Assembly: GCF_900142205.1 (NCBI RefSeq)
Contig: NZ_FRAA01000001.1
Location: 774,803-838,802, forward strand
Length of the DNA: 64,000 bases
Source of the DNA: Reichenbachiella agariperforans
GTDB lineage: Bacteria > Bacteroidota > Bacteroidia > Cytophagales > Cyclobacteriaceae
Reading direction: 5' to 3'
Every line of letters begins with the position of its first letter. Positions within the stretch are counted from its first letter, which is position 1. Made by a program: the position numbers and the translations under genes. Below are positions 54,689 to 64,000 of this stretch, one piece after another. A model generated the notes under the pieces. That model did not search any database and was not told where the DNA came from. It was given only the letters and a program-made list of their open reading frames with translations.

Positions 54689-56131
54689 TTATTGATCTCT
54701 CCACATCTGATCAGCAAACGAATTAAAGGCTGCTGTCACGCTTGCGTTATTTCTACTATACTCATCTGGTGGGTACAATGCACGCTGAGGAAACTCTCCC
54801 TCTGGCACCTCGCTATCTTGAATCTCCACAGGGGGAGCCAAAAAATTAGGGTAGACATCAGTATCATAGCCCATTCTTCTCATATCTACCCACGTCTCTG
54901 GGCTCAAGAACAATGCTATATACTTCTCCTTCATGATTAACGCCATCGTCAAATTAGCCGCCCCTACAGAGACACTGGCATCCGCCAAATATGATGATCC
55001 ATCTACTCCAAGTTTTTCCATAGTAGCACTAATCCCTTCGAGGTAAGCACTATAAGCATTCACATTATCATTCTTAATCAAGTATGCTTCTGCTTCAATA
55101 AATTTCAACTCTGCATATCCCATCACTGTCACAGGCGCATCCACGGTCGTGTTATACGATGTTTCACTAAGGTTGGTATTACCCAGCTGCGTCCCGTCCA
55201 ATGACGTCCCTACCAAAGTAGTAAATGATGGGTCATTTGGCGTAGTTAACACTCTCAACCTAGGGTCTTCAGTAATCGTAGTAAATGGAAAATTCACTCC
55301 ATTCATCTCGTCGATAAAATAGGCTCCAGGATAGATCGTTATATTCCCTGTATTGTTAGCCAATACAGGTGTCAAATGCCATGGATTCTTGTTGACATCA
55401 TTATAAATCAATTCGAAATCATCATCATTGGAGTCAAAACCACTATTAATCGCTGACAAAGCCTCGTCAGCGGCTGCTGTCGCCCCTTTGTTAGTCAAAT
55501 GAATTGCATATCTAGCCTTCAAGGAATAAGCCAGCTTAATCCATTTAGCAATATCTCCTTCGTATACTAAATCTTCACTTCCGATTTCAACACCTTCTAC
55601 TGCAGGAGTAGACAAGTTGACTAATGCACTGGTCAATAGTTCATCAATAGCCACATAAAGATCCTCTTGCGAATCGTAAGCTGGCTGTGGATTTGTAAAA
55701 CCAGAAAGAGCTTCAGAGTATGGAGCATTCTCCCATGTATCAGTAACCATTCCTACGGTTTGTGCCATCAAAACCTGAGCGACTCCAGCGTAGTGAGGCA
55801 CCCCTTCTTCAGTAGCTTGTTTGACTACTTGATCCATGTTCAGCAATGACACCAAATACGCTTCTGTCCATGATCCTGGTAGTGAAAATGGCTCATGATC
55901 AGAGGCTCCACCACCATACATCTGCTGTGTCACTTGGCTAGTCGTAAAACTAACTTGATACTGCAAACTTGCTGCAGACTCTATACCTACTGGCAGCAAA
56001 GATTCTAACGACACTGAAGTTACAGCATTAGGGTTGTCATTGAACCCATTGCCTACAAAATCGTCACAAGCACTTGCACCAAATATGATACAAAGAGCTA
56101 GCGCTATATTTTTATATATTTTATTTCTCAT
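54689..56131 (-). CDS. SusD/RagB-like lipoprotein, second locus
   Basis: The 480-residue protein has a lipobox (GASAC, C22) and belongs to the SusD-like group with an AQTVGMVTDTWENAPYSEAL segment typical of the SusD_2 branch. It is five bases after susC. The neighbouring genes encode no glycoside hydrolase, so the ligand could be a peptide or another nutrient. Confidence 0.9.
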   Translation of the reverse strand: MRNKIYKNIALALCIIFGASACDDFVGNGFNDNPNAVTSVSLESLLPVGIESAASLQYQVSFTTSQVTQQMYGGGASDHEPFSLPGSWTEAYLVSLLNMDQVVKQATEEGVPHYAGVAQVLMAQTVGMVTDTWENAPYSEALSGFTNPQPAYDSQEDLYVAIDELLTSALVNLSTPAVEGVEIGSEDLVYEGDIAKWIKLAYSLKARYAIHLTNKGATAAADEALSAINSGFDSNDDDFELIYNDVNKNPWHLTPVLANNTGNITIYPGAYFIDEMNGVNFPFTTITEDPRLRVLTTPNDPSFTTLVGTSLDGTQLGNTNLSETSYNTTVDAPVTVMGYAELKFIEAEAYLIKNDNVNAYSAYLEGISATMEKLGVDGSSYLADASVSVGAANLTMALIMKEKYIALFLSPETWVDMRRMGYDTDVYPNFLAPPVEIQDSEVPEGEFPQRALYPPDEYSRNNASVTAAFNSFADQMWRDQ

Positions 56132-56136
56132 CTCAA

Positions 56137-59100
56137 TTAAAATTTAAGATTTAATGTCACCAAATAGCTTTTCGTACCCGGTACAGTCATACCCGTAAAG
56201 CCTACTATATTGCTACCCGAACCAAAGTAATTTGACTCTGGATCATATCCTTTGTAAGGAGTATTCACAAAAAGATTATTTCCTGTAAAAGTGATTCTCG
56301 CACTCGTCAAGCCTACCTTATTGATCAAAGTAGAAGGAAGCTGATACCCGAGCGTCACTGTCCTCAGGCGTAACCAAGATGCATCCTGCAGCGTATTTTC
56401 TCCCACATACGCTAACCAACTCGCTCTGTATGTATTACCGCCATCATCTAATCTTGCTACGATATCATTGTCTTCGTAAACTGGCGACTCTGCTGTACCT
56501 ACGTTTTTAACTCCAGCAAAAATCACGTCCTCGAACCTTCTCTCGGTATCTTTCCAAATCCCGTTTCTTTGACCATTGATCAGTGCCATATCCATTACAT
56601 CACCCCCTTTGCGCCATTCAAGCAACGCTGAGAGTGAGATTCCTTTGTAGGAGATACGGTTGTTCCACCCTGCAATAAAATCTGGTATGGCATTCCCGAT
56701 TTTAGAAATCGCCAATGCACCTGTTTCGGGATCAGTTGCTCTTTGTGGAAAACCATCCGAGCCTATAATCACTTGGCCATCTTCGGTTCTTGCCATGGTA
56801 TTACCATACAAATCCCCCACTTTTCCTCCTGGTACTAGCTTGTAAATAATTTCCGATTTACCCTCATTGTACACCTCGATTTCGTCTATACCATCAGCGA
56901 CAGATATCACGGTAGCTTCATTTTTAGACCAGTTCATATTCATATCCCAAGTGAAAGCTGATGTCTTGATGACTTCCGCATTCAACATCAGTTCTATCCC
57001 CTTATTTTCTATTTCACCCGCATTAGTGGTATATCTAGACAAACCGGTAGAATTAGACAATGGCACATTCGTAATCATATTCGTACTATTTTGGACATAA
57101 TATGTTGCATCGAGTGACAATCTGTTATTGATAAAGCGTAGATCTGTACCAATCTCGAAGGACGTAGTAGTCTCTGGTTTTAGGTTTACATCTCCAGCGA
57201 CTGAACTCTTTCGGAAGCCATTGGCACCATCAAATGGAAAACCAGAGGCACCACTATAAGTAAAGCCAATGAGATGAGGCGCTGCATCCTTTCCTACCTG
57301 AGCCCAACTCGCACGTACTTTACCATAGCTCAAGATTTGATTGCTCGATAAGAACTCACTAAATATCAGTCCTAAATTCACCGCAGGATAAAAATAGCTG
57401 TTGTTTTCTTCTGACAATGAAGACGAGATATCGTTTCTCCCTGTCACTCCGAGATAGACGATTCCTTTATAGTTTGCCTTTGCATCAAAGAAAAAACCTA
57501 CTTGTCTGTATTGGCTCTTGTTATCGCTACCAAAAAGATTAGATGTATTGTCTATATCATTAAAATCAGAGAACAAAAAGCCCTCTCCTCTTCTAGTAGT
57601 AGAGCGAGAATTAATATCAATCACCTGCTGCCCTAGCGTCAAACTAGCGTTTAAATCTTCTGTGAGATCAACTGTTGCCGTCAACAAAAAGTTAGAATTG
57701 ATCTCCCGTCTACCGATATTGGCATCTACGATAAAGCCACCGGTCTGTGAAGTCCCATCTAGCCCTGGAGGCATAAATCTATTTCGGTTATCATTGTACT
57801 GATCAAGCCCTATCGTATAGTCTGCTGACAACCATGGGGTGATCTTATAGTTGAACCCTACGTTCCCAGATATTCTATTGACATCATCGGTATACTTGGC
57901 ATACTTCGCTAAGTACAGTGGGTTATCGATGATCCCATCTGAATAATCCTTCATAGAACCATCCGGGTTTATATAATCCGTTACGTCAAAACTGTTGGTC
58001 ATATAACTCATGGAACTCATGATGGACTTGTCTCCTGAAAGTGCTTTGTTTCCTCCAGAATTAGTATAGCTGATTGCAGATCTTATGGTCAATTTATCAG
58101 AAGCAGTAATATCACCCCTCAATCTAAAAGTAGTTCTAGCCCAGTCACTTTCAGGTGTGATACCCGACTGATCTAACCGTCCTATAGATGTAAAAAAGCG
58201 AGCCTGCTCCGTACCACCCTGTGCACTGATATTGTACTCCTGACGTCTTCCAGTCTCAAAGAAGTTTTCGATGTTATCATATATTTCTGTTCCTTCTCTA
58301 ACTTTTGGTCCCTGAGTCTGAAACCTCAATGGAGAACCATCGCTATTAAATCTCAATCGTCCATATCGACCTTCTCTATACTTCTCTTGTAATTCTGGAC
58401 GGTTACCCAATACATCCCATCCTTGAGTTGCACTGAAATTAACAACTGTTTTCCCTGCTTTACCCGATTTAGTCGTGATGATAATAGCACCGTTCGCAGC
58501 TCTCACTCCATAGAGGGCTGCTGCTGCTGCACCTTTGAGTACATTGAGTGATTCTATATCGTTAGGATTGATATCAGCCATTCTGTTCGTGCTTGACCCC
58601 TGCTCTGCAGAGTTAGCTGCATTACTACCAGACGATGGCAATATATCAGGTACATCCGTCGCATTGCTCATAACGATCCCATCTACTACGATCAATGGTT
58701 GGTTGTTGGCGCTAGGGTTTAATGAAGTAATTCCTCGAATAATAATACTCGATCCACTTCCCGGCTGTCCACTCGAGCTATTGATCTGTACCCCAGCAAC
58801 TCTACCCTGTAGTGCATTCACTACATTAGATTGCTGCGATTCCATCAATTCTTTTGAGTCCAACTGTTGAACAGCATACCCCAGAGCCTTCTTCTTTTGT
58901 TCTACGCCAAAAGCTGTCACCACGACTTCATCTAAGCTCTTTACGTCTGTTACCATAGTAATATCTACTACAGAACGACCACCAACCTCTACAGATTGAT
59001 TTTCATATCCGATAAAAGAAAACATAAGAGAAGGACTGTCTCCATCTACACTTATCTTATACTCTCCGTTCAAATCAGTAATAGTACCCTGAGTGGTACC

Positions 59101-59235
59101 TGCTATCACAACACTCACTCCTGGAAGTGGGTCATTCAGTTCGCCGAATACTTTCCCGCTAACGGTCTGCTGAGCATACGCTCCCGAGACCACCACCGCG
59201 AAAAACAGCGTTAATAAAGTAAAAACTCTTAACAT
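56137..59235 (-). CDS. SusC/RagA-family TonB-dependent transporter, second locus
   Basis: The 1032-residue protein has a signal peptide (about 1-21), a carboxypeptidase-regulatory-like domain (TVSGKVFGELNDPLPGVSV), the SusC box LDEVVVTAFGVEQKKKALG, a plug (SSIIIRGITSLNPSANNQPL, NVLKGAAAAALYGVRAANG) and the barrel. It is only a distant paralogue of the first SusC. With the SusD and the small lipoprotein it forms an uptake unit of unknown substrate. GGTCA half-sites lie upstream. Confidence 0.95.
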   Translation of the reverse strand: MLRVFTLLTLFFAVVVSGAYAQQTVSGKVFGELNDPLPGVSVVIAGTTQGTITDLNGEYKISVDGDSPSLMFSFIGYENQSVEVGGRSVVDITMVTDVKSLDEVVVTAFGVEQKKKALGYAVQQLDSKELMESQQSNVVNALQGRVAGVQINSSSGQPGSGSSIIIRGITSLNPSANNQPLIVVDGIVMSNATDVPDILPSSGSNAANSAEQGSSTNRMADINPNDIESLNVLKGAAAAALYGVRAANGAIIITTKSGKAGKTVVNFSATQGWDVLGNRPELQEKYREGRYGRLRFNSDGSPLRFQTQGPKVREGTEIYDNIENFFETGRRQEYNISAQGGTEQARFFTSIGRLDQSGITPESDWARTTFRLRGDITASDKLTIRSAISYTNSGGNKALSGDKSIMSSMSYMTNSFDVTDYINPDGSMKDYSDGIIDNPLYLAKYAKYTDDVNRISGNVGFNYKITPWLSADYTIGLDQYNDNRNRFMPPGLDGTSQTGGFIVDANIGRREINSNFLLTATVDLTEDLNASLTLGQQVIDINSRSTTRRGEGFLFSDFNDIDNTSNLFGSDNKSQYRQVGFFFDAKANYKGIVYLGVTGRNDISSSLSEENNSYFYPAVNLGLIFSEFLSSNQILSYGKVRASWAQVGKDAAPHLIGFTYSGASGFPFDGANGFRKSSVAGDVNLKPETTTSFEIGTDLRFINNRLSLDATYYVQNSTNMITNVPLSNSTGLSRYTTNAGEIENKGIELMLNAEVIKTSAFTWDMNMNWSKNEATVISVADGIDEIEVYNEGKSEIIYKLVPGGKVGDLYGNTMARTEDGQVIIGSDGFPQRATDPETGALAISKIGNAIPDFIAGWNNRISYKGISLSALLEWRKGGDVMDMALINGQRNGIWKDTERRFEDVIFAGVKNVGTAESPVYEDNDIVARLDDGGNTYRASWLAYVGENTLQDASWLRLRTVTLGYQLPSTLINKVGLTSARITFTGNNLFVNTPYKGYDPESNYFGSGSNIVGFTGMTVPGTKSYLVTLNLKF

Positions 59236-59362
59236 AGGTAAAACGTTTTTTGGTTCTAGAAAATTTCAATTAATCAATTTTACCCAAGTCAATCTCTATA
59301 AAAAAACGGTCAACAATGATAAATAAGAACACTTAAAACATTGATTAACAGTATTATAAAAA

Positions 59363-59378
59363 GGTCATATATTTGACC
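59363..59378. promoter_or_regulatory. candidate operator upstream of the second susC
   Basis: GGTCA-TATATT-TGACC is an interrupted palindrome, about 130 bases upstream of the susC start, flanked by single GGTCAA half-sites at 59308-59313 and 59393-59398. Confidence 0.35.
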
Positions 59379-59633
59379 GCTCTAATATCAATGGTCAAGT
59401 GTAAGAAATAAGAATTATCACCCCATAGTTACCACAGTGTCAAATGCCATAACACAGGCTTTACAATGGGTTAATCACTGAAAAAACAAGTGTTTTCACC
59501 AGCCATTTAAATATCAGTCATTTGTTAACCTGAGTTCGATTACAACTTTCATTAAACCCTTGTCGGAAATGCATCAATCACACTTTGTCTTCAAGCCAGA
59601 TAGACCATACCTCCGGTAGATAAATAGCCCCCT

Positions 59634-59658
59634 CTTCTTTCATTGTCAATGAAAGAAG
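59634..59658. repeat. perfect inverted repeat
   Basis: CTTCTTTCATTG (59634-59645) and CAATGAAAGAAG (59647-59658) flank a single base. There is no T-tract on the minus strand, so its role as a terminator for the S66 gene, 170 bases upstream on that strand, is doubtful. Confidence 0.55.
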
Positions 59659-59826
59659 CTAAAAGGCTAGAGAACCTATAAACGCGCTACCGTGTAAACA
59701 GTATAATTTTCAATCCCCTTGAATAAAGTATATAGAGCATGATTCATTTTTAATCGAACTCAGGTTATTAGAATCAAAGGCTAAACGATAACGACCGAGA
59801 TAAGAATTCACGACTCAAAAAATAGA

Positions 59827-60885
59827 TTAAGAAACACCAGACTCTAAAAGGGTCAACGTATGGTTAGAAGCATCCAACTCTGCCTCTATCCCAAAAGGAA
59901 GGGTAGCATTATCTGCAATATGACCAAAAGGCAATCCATACATTACAGGTATTCCTAAATCTTCGAGTCTATCCTCTAGCACCTCTCTGAGGGATATAGA
60001 GCTAGGATAGCTCTGATCCTCTTCTTCATAGTCACAGTCATTGAAGATACCCAAAGCAATACCCCTCGCCTTTTCTAATTTCCCTGACTGTAACAGCTGA
60101 GTTAGCATACGGTCTACTCGATAAGAGGACTCTCCGATCTCTTCTATGAATACAATCTTGTCAGTGAAATCAATGTCATGGGGTGTACCTATCAAAGAAA
60201 CGACTAAGCTAAGGTTACCACCAATCAACTTGCCTCTAGCACTACCCGGTGTAATCGTATAAGTATCATAAGTAGCTCCTTTCTCTTCCCAAGTCTTCGG
60301 TCGAGCGATCACAGTCCCTTTCGTCTTGTTCATCAACACCTCATTGAAGCCATCTGTAGTAAAGTCCGTAAAATTAGATGCACCAACAGGACCATGAAAA
60401 CAAACTAATCCCGTCTGCTGATAAATACCATAAAGTAAGGCTGTGATATCACTATACCCGATCAGCACCTTGGGATTCGCCTTGATGATCGAATAGTCTA
60501 TCTCGCTCAACAAGCGTCCCGTACCATAGCCTCCACGTGCACAGACGATCCCATCGACCTGATCGTTGGCAAACATCGCATGTATATCTGCCAAACGTTG
60601 CTCATCCGTGCCAGCCAAAAACCCTCTCTTTACTCGAATGTTATCAGAATAGACAGCTTTAAAACCCAGTCGATCAATATTCTCCAGGGTCTTTTCGAAA
60701 GCAGATCGGCTCACGGCACTTGCAGGGGTGATTAAACCTATCGTATCTCCTAGTTTCAGCGCCTTGGGCTTGATCACCTCGGGAGAAGCGATGGTCCTAT
60801 GATTCGAGGAAAAAGCCTGCTGGATTCCCAGTGCTCCCATGGCTACAGTAAGACTGGATTTTTGAATGAAATTTCTTCTTTTCAT
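59827..60885 (-). CDS. S66 family LD-carboxypeptidase
   Basis: The 352-residue protein has a Tat-type signal (KRRNFIQKSS then a hydrophobic stretch), the N-terminal domain with GDTIGLITPASAVS, the segment VDGIVCARGGYGTGRLL and the nucleophile region LIGYSDITALLYG, and a C-terminal domain with IVFIEEIGESSYRVDRML. The Ser-Glu-His catalytic set of S66 appears complete. It trims peptidoglycan peptides or related amides outside the cytoplasm. A close paralogue is at the left edge of the window. It lies 156 bases after the macroglobulin/plug gene and may be a separate unit. Confidence 0.9.
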   Translation of the reverse strand: MKRRNFIQKSSLTVAMGALGIQQAFSSNHRTIASPEVIKPKALKLGDTIGLITPASAVSRSAFEKTLENIDRLGFKAVYSDNIRVKRGFLAGTDEQRLADIHAMFANDQVDGIVCARGGYGTGRLLSEIDYSIIKANPKVLIGYSDITALLYGIYQQTGLVCFHGPVGASNFTDFTTDGFNEVLMNKTKGTVIARPKTWEEKGATYDTYTITPGSARGKLIGGNLSLVVSLIGTPHDIDFTDKIVFIEEIGESSYRVDRMLTQLLQSGKLEKARGIALGIFNDCDYEEEDQSYPSSISLREVLEDRLEDLGIPVMYGLPFGHIADNATLPFGIEAELDASNHTLTLLESGVS

Positions 60886-61041
60886 GGTATGATGATTTAA
60901 CTGTTAATTATTTATGCTGTCTTCATGCGTTCTAACAACAAGAGTAATCAAGTCATTGAAATCATAAAAATGAAAAGAAAAAACACTAACCAACAACTAA
61001 CAAGCTGTAAAAGAGAATATTAAAAAAGTCAAACCAAAAAA

Positions 61042-63249
61042 CTACTTCACTTCAAATCTTGAAGTCTCAGAAATAGCGTTTCCAGCTTTATCAACCCCTT
61101 CTATCTGAATTTCAAAGATTCCTGTCACATTGGAGGTAAAAAACTCTACCGTCGCATTGGAGCTATCTGTATAGATCAAAGGGTTCCAATATAACATATC
61201 ATTAAACATTGGCGCTTTCTCAGTAGGCAAAGCAGTGGTCACTATCTCTGACTCAGGTTGTACCTCAGATAGACTCAGTGATTCTCCTACTGGCTCGGTA
61301 TCGCCACCGTCGTGCTCATAGGTAACTATCGAAATAATCCCATCGAACATCACATCCCCTATAAAGAAGCGTTTGTTCATCACATCGATTCTTTCCACCA
61401 GATAAGGCGAAAGCTTGAGAACGTCTTCTGCAGTAGAAGATGCTCCGTCCAGCAGCACCATCGTCTCTACGTCCAATTTATCAGAAAATGGGAGATCAAC
61501 TATTCGCATGTTAAATGCGAACTTGTTTTCATTTTTACTCACCCCCACCTGGTATACTAGTTCGATGAACGTATCACGCATCGAAGGAAAACGTGTATAG
61601 TCTGCTAACACGTAAGAAATCATTTCATCTACTACAGGGTATGGTCGGGTGGCCGATGGCACAGTATCCACCACATAGTAAGCATTTTCGATTTGATTGG
61701 CGATAGACCGCTGTGCCACCTGCTCAATACGTATCGTATCGAAAACCAGTGGCATAACTGACAAGGGAGCATAAGCTTCATTGTACTCTTGATAAATCGT
61801 AGCTTGATAATCACCCGTTGGATCATTAAGTACTCTCACCACTCCTTTTTCATTAGCGAAATCGGGATTATACTTCAAGAAAAATACACCTGAGTCTGAT
61901 ACTGAAGTAGCATCTATCTCCATATCCGAAGACTGAAACGACAGAGCTACATTAACGTTTTTGTCTACCAGTTTGCTACTAGATGTCACGACTCCTTGCA
62001 CGACACCAGACCTATACTCTGGCAGATACTTGACCATTTGGATAGAGTCACTTTCAATATCTACGGATCGAGACAGCCACATCATTCTATCAAGCAAATC
62101 ACCCGATAGCGCATCCGAAGACAAGGATAAACCCCGATACTTCATCGGAACTATTCGGTATGCTGCACTAGACTCGGGCTGGTCATAGCCATATACTTTC
62201 TTTACTGATACGGACAGCGTACTGCCTACTGGATAGTCTAATACTCTAGTCACCTTCTCTTTTTTTGACATCTGTGGGAGTACTACTTGACTAATCGCTT
62301 CTCGCTTTCCATTCCAGAAAACGCGCGTATTCTGAACAGCACCGCCCACCAAGAGTTTGACAGTCAGCTTGCCTGCTGGCAAGTCTGCTGATACCAAGAG
62401 GGTATTAGTATTGAGCGTGGTTGGCATACCCTGTATCTTTCCAGTCTGATCCCAAATCTCCAAGTACCCCAACTGGTTGCTCAAATCTGAGGTACTGGTC
62501 ACCTGTACTTGATAATCCCCAGTCAAAGGATCTCTTTCAACACTCAAGCCTGTACACGAATTACATGGCTTAGGTAAATCAATGAACCGAAAAGCGGATT
62601 CTGTTTCTATAGCCAGTTGGTAGTCAACTACAGACGTGGCGTCAAGCGTCACTTCTGCAAAACCATAAGCATCCCACTCCACATCAACAACCTTCTCTCC
62701 CCCCTTAGCAAGGATACGTGCTTTGGGCTGCTGGGCTCTACCATATTGATCTTTGATATGAAGCAGCACATTTGCTTCTTTCCCCTGAGGCCAAAATCCT
62801 CCTTCAACCTCAAAATTCACATCATAGATTACTTCTTCTTCATAGACTCCATTTTGATAGGTCTTGTATGGATTCACAATCGTCACGGACTGACTGTAGT
62901 AGGAATTAAAATTCCGCATCCATCGCGTATAAGCGACCAATTGATAGCGACCCGTCACTAAATCCGTAGAGAGGAAAATTTTACCAGCTCCTCTTCCTTG
63001 CTTCTGGGCTATTTTCGTCTGATGTACGGGATTTCCTTCCTCATCCAATAACTCCACATACAGCAATGAACTCAACCCGGACAACTGTCCTGTCACTTGG
63101 CTCGTAGTGTACGATGAAAAGTATAGTGCCTCACCTACGATTAGATCCGTGGCATTGAGATGAAGATAAACCTGCTCTTCTATATTTTGCTGAGCATATC
63201 CTGTCAGGCTAATGCATAATAGCAAAAGGTATGTTAAAATTCTCTTCAT
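61042..63249 (-). CDS. macroglobulin-like protein with TonB plug-like domain, no barrel
   Basis: The 735-residue protein starts at MKRILTYLLLL; a TTG nine bases upstream is a poorer choice because the ATG overlaps the upstream stop (ATGA). It has a signal peptide (about 1-20), MG2-like macroglobulin domains (QVYLHLNATDLIVGEALYF near 26), further Ig-like domains, and near 590-655 a plug-like segment (ETMVLLDGASS, VERIDVMNKRFF, DGIISIVTY) that resembles TonB-dependent receptor plugs. No beta-barrel follows; the last 60 residues resemble a macroglobulin strand. It is coupled to a DUF4249 gene. Confidence 0.75.
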   Translation of the reverse strand: MKRILTYLLLLCISLTGYAQQNIEEQVYLHLNATDLIVGEALYFSSYTTSQVTGQLSGLSSLLYVELLDEEGNPVHQTKIAQKQGRGAGKIFLSTDLVTGRYQLVAYTRWMRNFNSYYSQSVTIVNPYKTYQNGVYEEEVIYDVNFEVEGGFWPQGKEANVLLHIKDQYGRAQQPKARILAKGGEKVVDVEWDAYGFAEVTLDATSVVDYQLAIETESAFRFIDLPKPCNSCTGLSVERDPLTGDYQVQVTSTSDLSNQLGYLEIWDQTGKIQGMPTTLNTNTLLVSADLPAGKLTVKLLVGGAVQNTRVFWNGKREAISQVVLPQMSKKEKVTRVLDYPVGSTLSVSVKKVYGYDQPESSAAYRIVPMKYRGLSLSSDALSGDLLDRMMWLSRSVDIESDSIQMVKYLPEYRSGVVQGVVTSSSKLVDKNVNVALSFQSSDMEIDATSVSDSGVFFLKYNPDFANEKGVVRVLNDPTGDYQATIYQEYNEAYAPLSVMPLVFDTIRIEQVAQRSIANQIENAYYVVDTVPSATRPYPVVDEMISYVLADYTRFPSMRDTFIELVYQVGVSKNENKFAFNMRIVDLPFSDKLDVETMVLLDGASSTAEDVLKLSPYLVERIDVMNKRFFIGDVMFDGIISIVTYEHDGGDTEPVGESLSLSEVQPESEIVTTALPTEKAPMFNDMLYWNPLIYTDSSNATVEFFTSNVTGIFEIQIEGVDKAGNAISETSRFEVK

Positions 63250-64000
63250 TGATCCCAAAAATCTGGTTTATCCAAAGTCCCGTGTTTACGGCAATCACTA
63301 CAAGTACTCGTTATAATAATAGCAGTGTCTGGCGATGGAAAAGTCAACTGATACACCTCATAAGAAAAACCCAGTCCAGAGTATTTTGGAAGTTCTTCCA
63401 CAGCTACCGAATCAGCTACCCGATCATAGATACAATTGTATGGCTGAATCGGCGAAAAACCCTGATCTCTAAATGACCCTGCTCGAAATACTCGGGAATC
63501 GGTACTCACACCGGCTACTTCGAAATAGCCTAAAATTGGGTAAGACGCATCACTCACATGACTCATATTGCCTAACACTGTACCTTTTTGTTTGTCAAAA
63601 AAGCTACCTGCCGATTCATTGTTTTCCTTCAAATTCTTATAGTACTGATAGGCTCCTGGAGTGATAGAAAACTGATCCACAATGAGCGAGAAAGTATAAC
63701 GTAGTTGAGCCTCATTATCCTCGATGTAAACGATAGGGAATTCTGACAATCTATTTTCCACTTGCCCACTGGTCGTCTCAGCTATCAGCTCATTTGACTC
63801 CAAAAACCTATAACATGTACCAATATATGTTTCACGAAGTTCCAATACTTCCTCTGCCGCTAACCATTCATAACTTGAAGGATAGGGCACCTTGACCTCA
63901 TAGTCCTCTCTATACTCATACCGATAGCTAGAGAATTCCTCTGAATTGTTATGATTATCCACCATAAATTGAACTCCTTTTAATTGACTCTCGTCTACTT
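63246..64000 (-). CDS. DUF4249 protein, N-terminus cut by window edge
   Basis: The frame stays open to the right edge, so the ATG at 63965 is internal and the gene is 5'-partial. At least 251 residues are visible. GVQFMVDNHNN near the edge, VSDASYPILGYFEVAG in the middle and the C-terminal TCSDCRKHGTLDKPDFW with paired cysteines are typical of DUF4249, a family of secreted or lipoprotein-type proteins often encoded after TonB-dependent receptors. Its function is unknown. The stop overlaps the start of the macroglobulin/plug gene. Confidence 0.88.
   Translation of the reverse strand, partial: VDESQLKGVQFMVDNHNNSEEFSSYRYEYREDYEVKVPYPSSYEWLAAEEVLELRETYIGTCYRFLESNELIAETTSGQVENRLSEFPIVYIEDNEAQLRYTFSLIVDQFSITPGAYQYYKNLKENNESAGSFFDKQKGTVLGNMSHVSDASYPILGYFEVAGVSTDSRVFRAGSFRDQGFSPIQPYNCIYDRVADSVAVEELPKYSGLGFSYEVYQLTFPSPDTAIIITSTCSDCRKHGTLDKPDFWDQ

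Larger units (their letters stand above)
59236..59826. other. intergenic region upstream of the second susC
   Basis: A 591-base region between the second susC and the S66 gene, both on the minus strand. It contains GGTCA half-sites (59308, 59363-59378, 59393) and the hairpin at 59634-59658. No coding region is seen. Confidence 0.5.

Noticed and set aside
1-64000. CRISPR arrays, rRNA and tRNA genes
   Set aside because: I looked for regularly spaced repeats and for conserved rRNA and tRNA segments and found none that I could support.

Overview
The window looks like a chromosomal segment of a marine, probably gliding member of the Bacteroidota, most likely of the order Cytophagales. The support is two SusC/SusD pairs, a secreted protease with a C-terminal type IX secretion sorting domain, a fused NagB-deacetylase, DUF4249 and S66 proteins, and promoters of the TAnnTTTG type. 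I see no rRNA, tRNA, CRISPR array, transposase or prophage. Both ends are cut inside genes: an S66 peptidase at the left and a DUF4249 protein at the right.

Layout. 1-6 kb (minus strand): partial S66 carboxypeptidase, an 880-base gene-poor stretch with AT-rich palindromes, a translationally coupled GNAT/YdcZ pair, a Crp-family regulator and a secreted metzincin protease. 6.2-6.6 kb: a palindromic MITE-like element and tandem terminators. 6.7-20.3 kb (minus): one long chemosensory operon, siaC-like, histidine kinase, REC protein, cheW, MCP, parA, cheW, cheB, cheA, cheC-like, cheR, cheY. 20.4-25.3 kb (minus): siaB-like kinase, pabC, pabB, a small membrane protein, an RluA-type pseudouridine synthase and prfC. 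25.5-30.1 kb: a small holin-like membrane protein, a PemK/MazF toxin-antitoxin pair, dnaK, a 52-residue lipoprotein and a TPR protein. 30.2-44.4 kb: an N-acetylglucosamine/chitin-oligosaccharide locus of ROK kinase, sodium symporter, nagB fusion, susD, susC, LytS/LytTR two-component pair and GH20 hexosaminidase. 44.8-50.6 kb (plus): a MacAB-TolC-like export operon. 50.8-54.1 kb: a TPR histidine kinase and an unknown protein with an HTH-like N-terminus. 54.2-59.2 kb (minus): a second susC-susD-lipoprotein locus. 59.8-64 kb: a second S66 peptidase, then a barrel-less macroglobulin/plug protein coupled to DUF4249.

How the genes work together. In the GlcNAc locus the surface hexosaminidase releases sugars, SusCD imports them, the symporter and ROK kinase bring them into the cytoplasm and phosphorylate them, and NagB feeds fructose-6-phosphate to glycolysis. 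The three transcription units on the minus strand share the promoter-proximal 9-mer ATATTAGCT, which suggests one regulon. The chemosensory operon is the most unusual part. It joins a SiaB/SiaC partner-switch module, a response regulator whose C-terminal half appears to be a PP2C/SpoIIE phosphatase fold that has lost its metal ligands, a ParA ATPase next to a CheW with a long Lys/Ala-rich tail, and an MCP carrying two PAS domains after its signalling tip. No flagellar genes are visible, so the output may be gliding or another surface behaviour. I regard this combination as the best candidate for an undescribed system.
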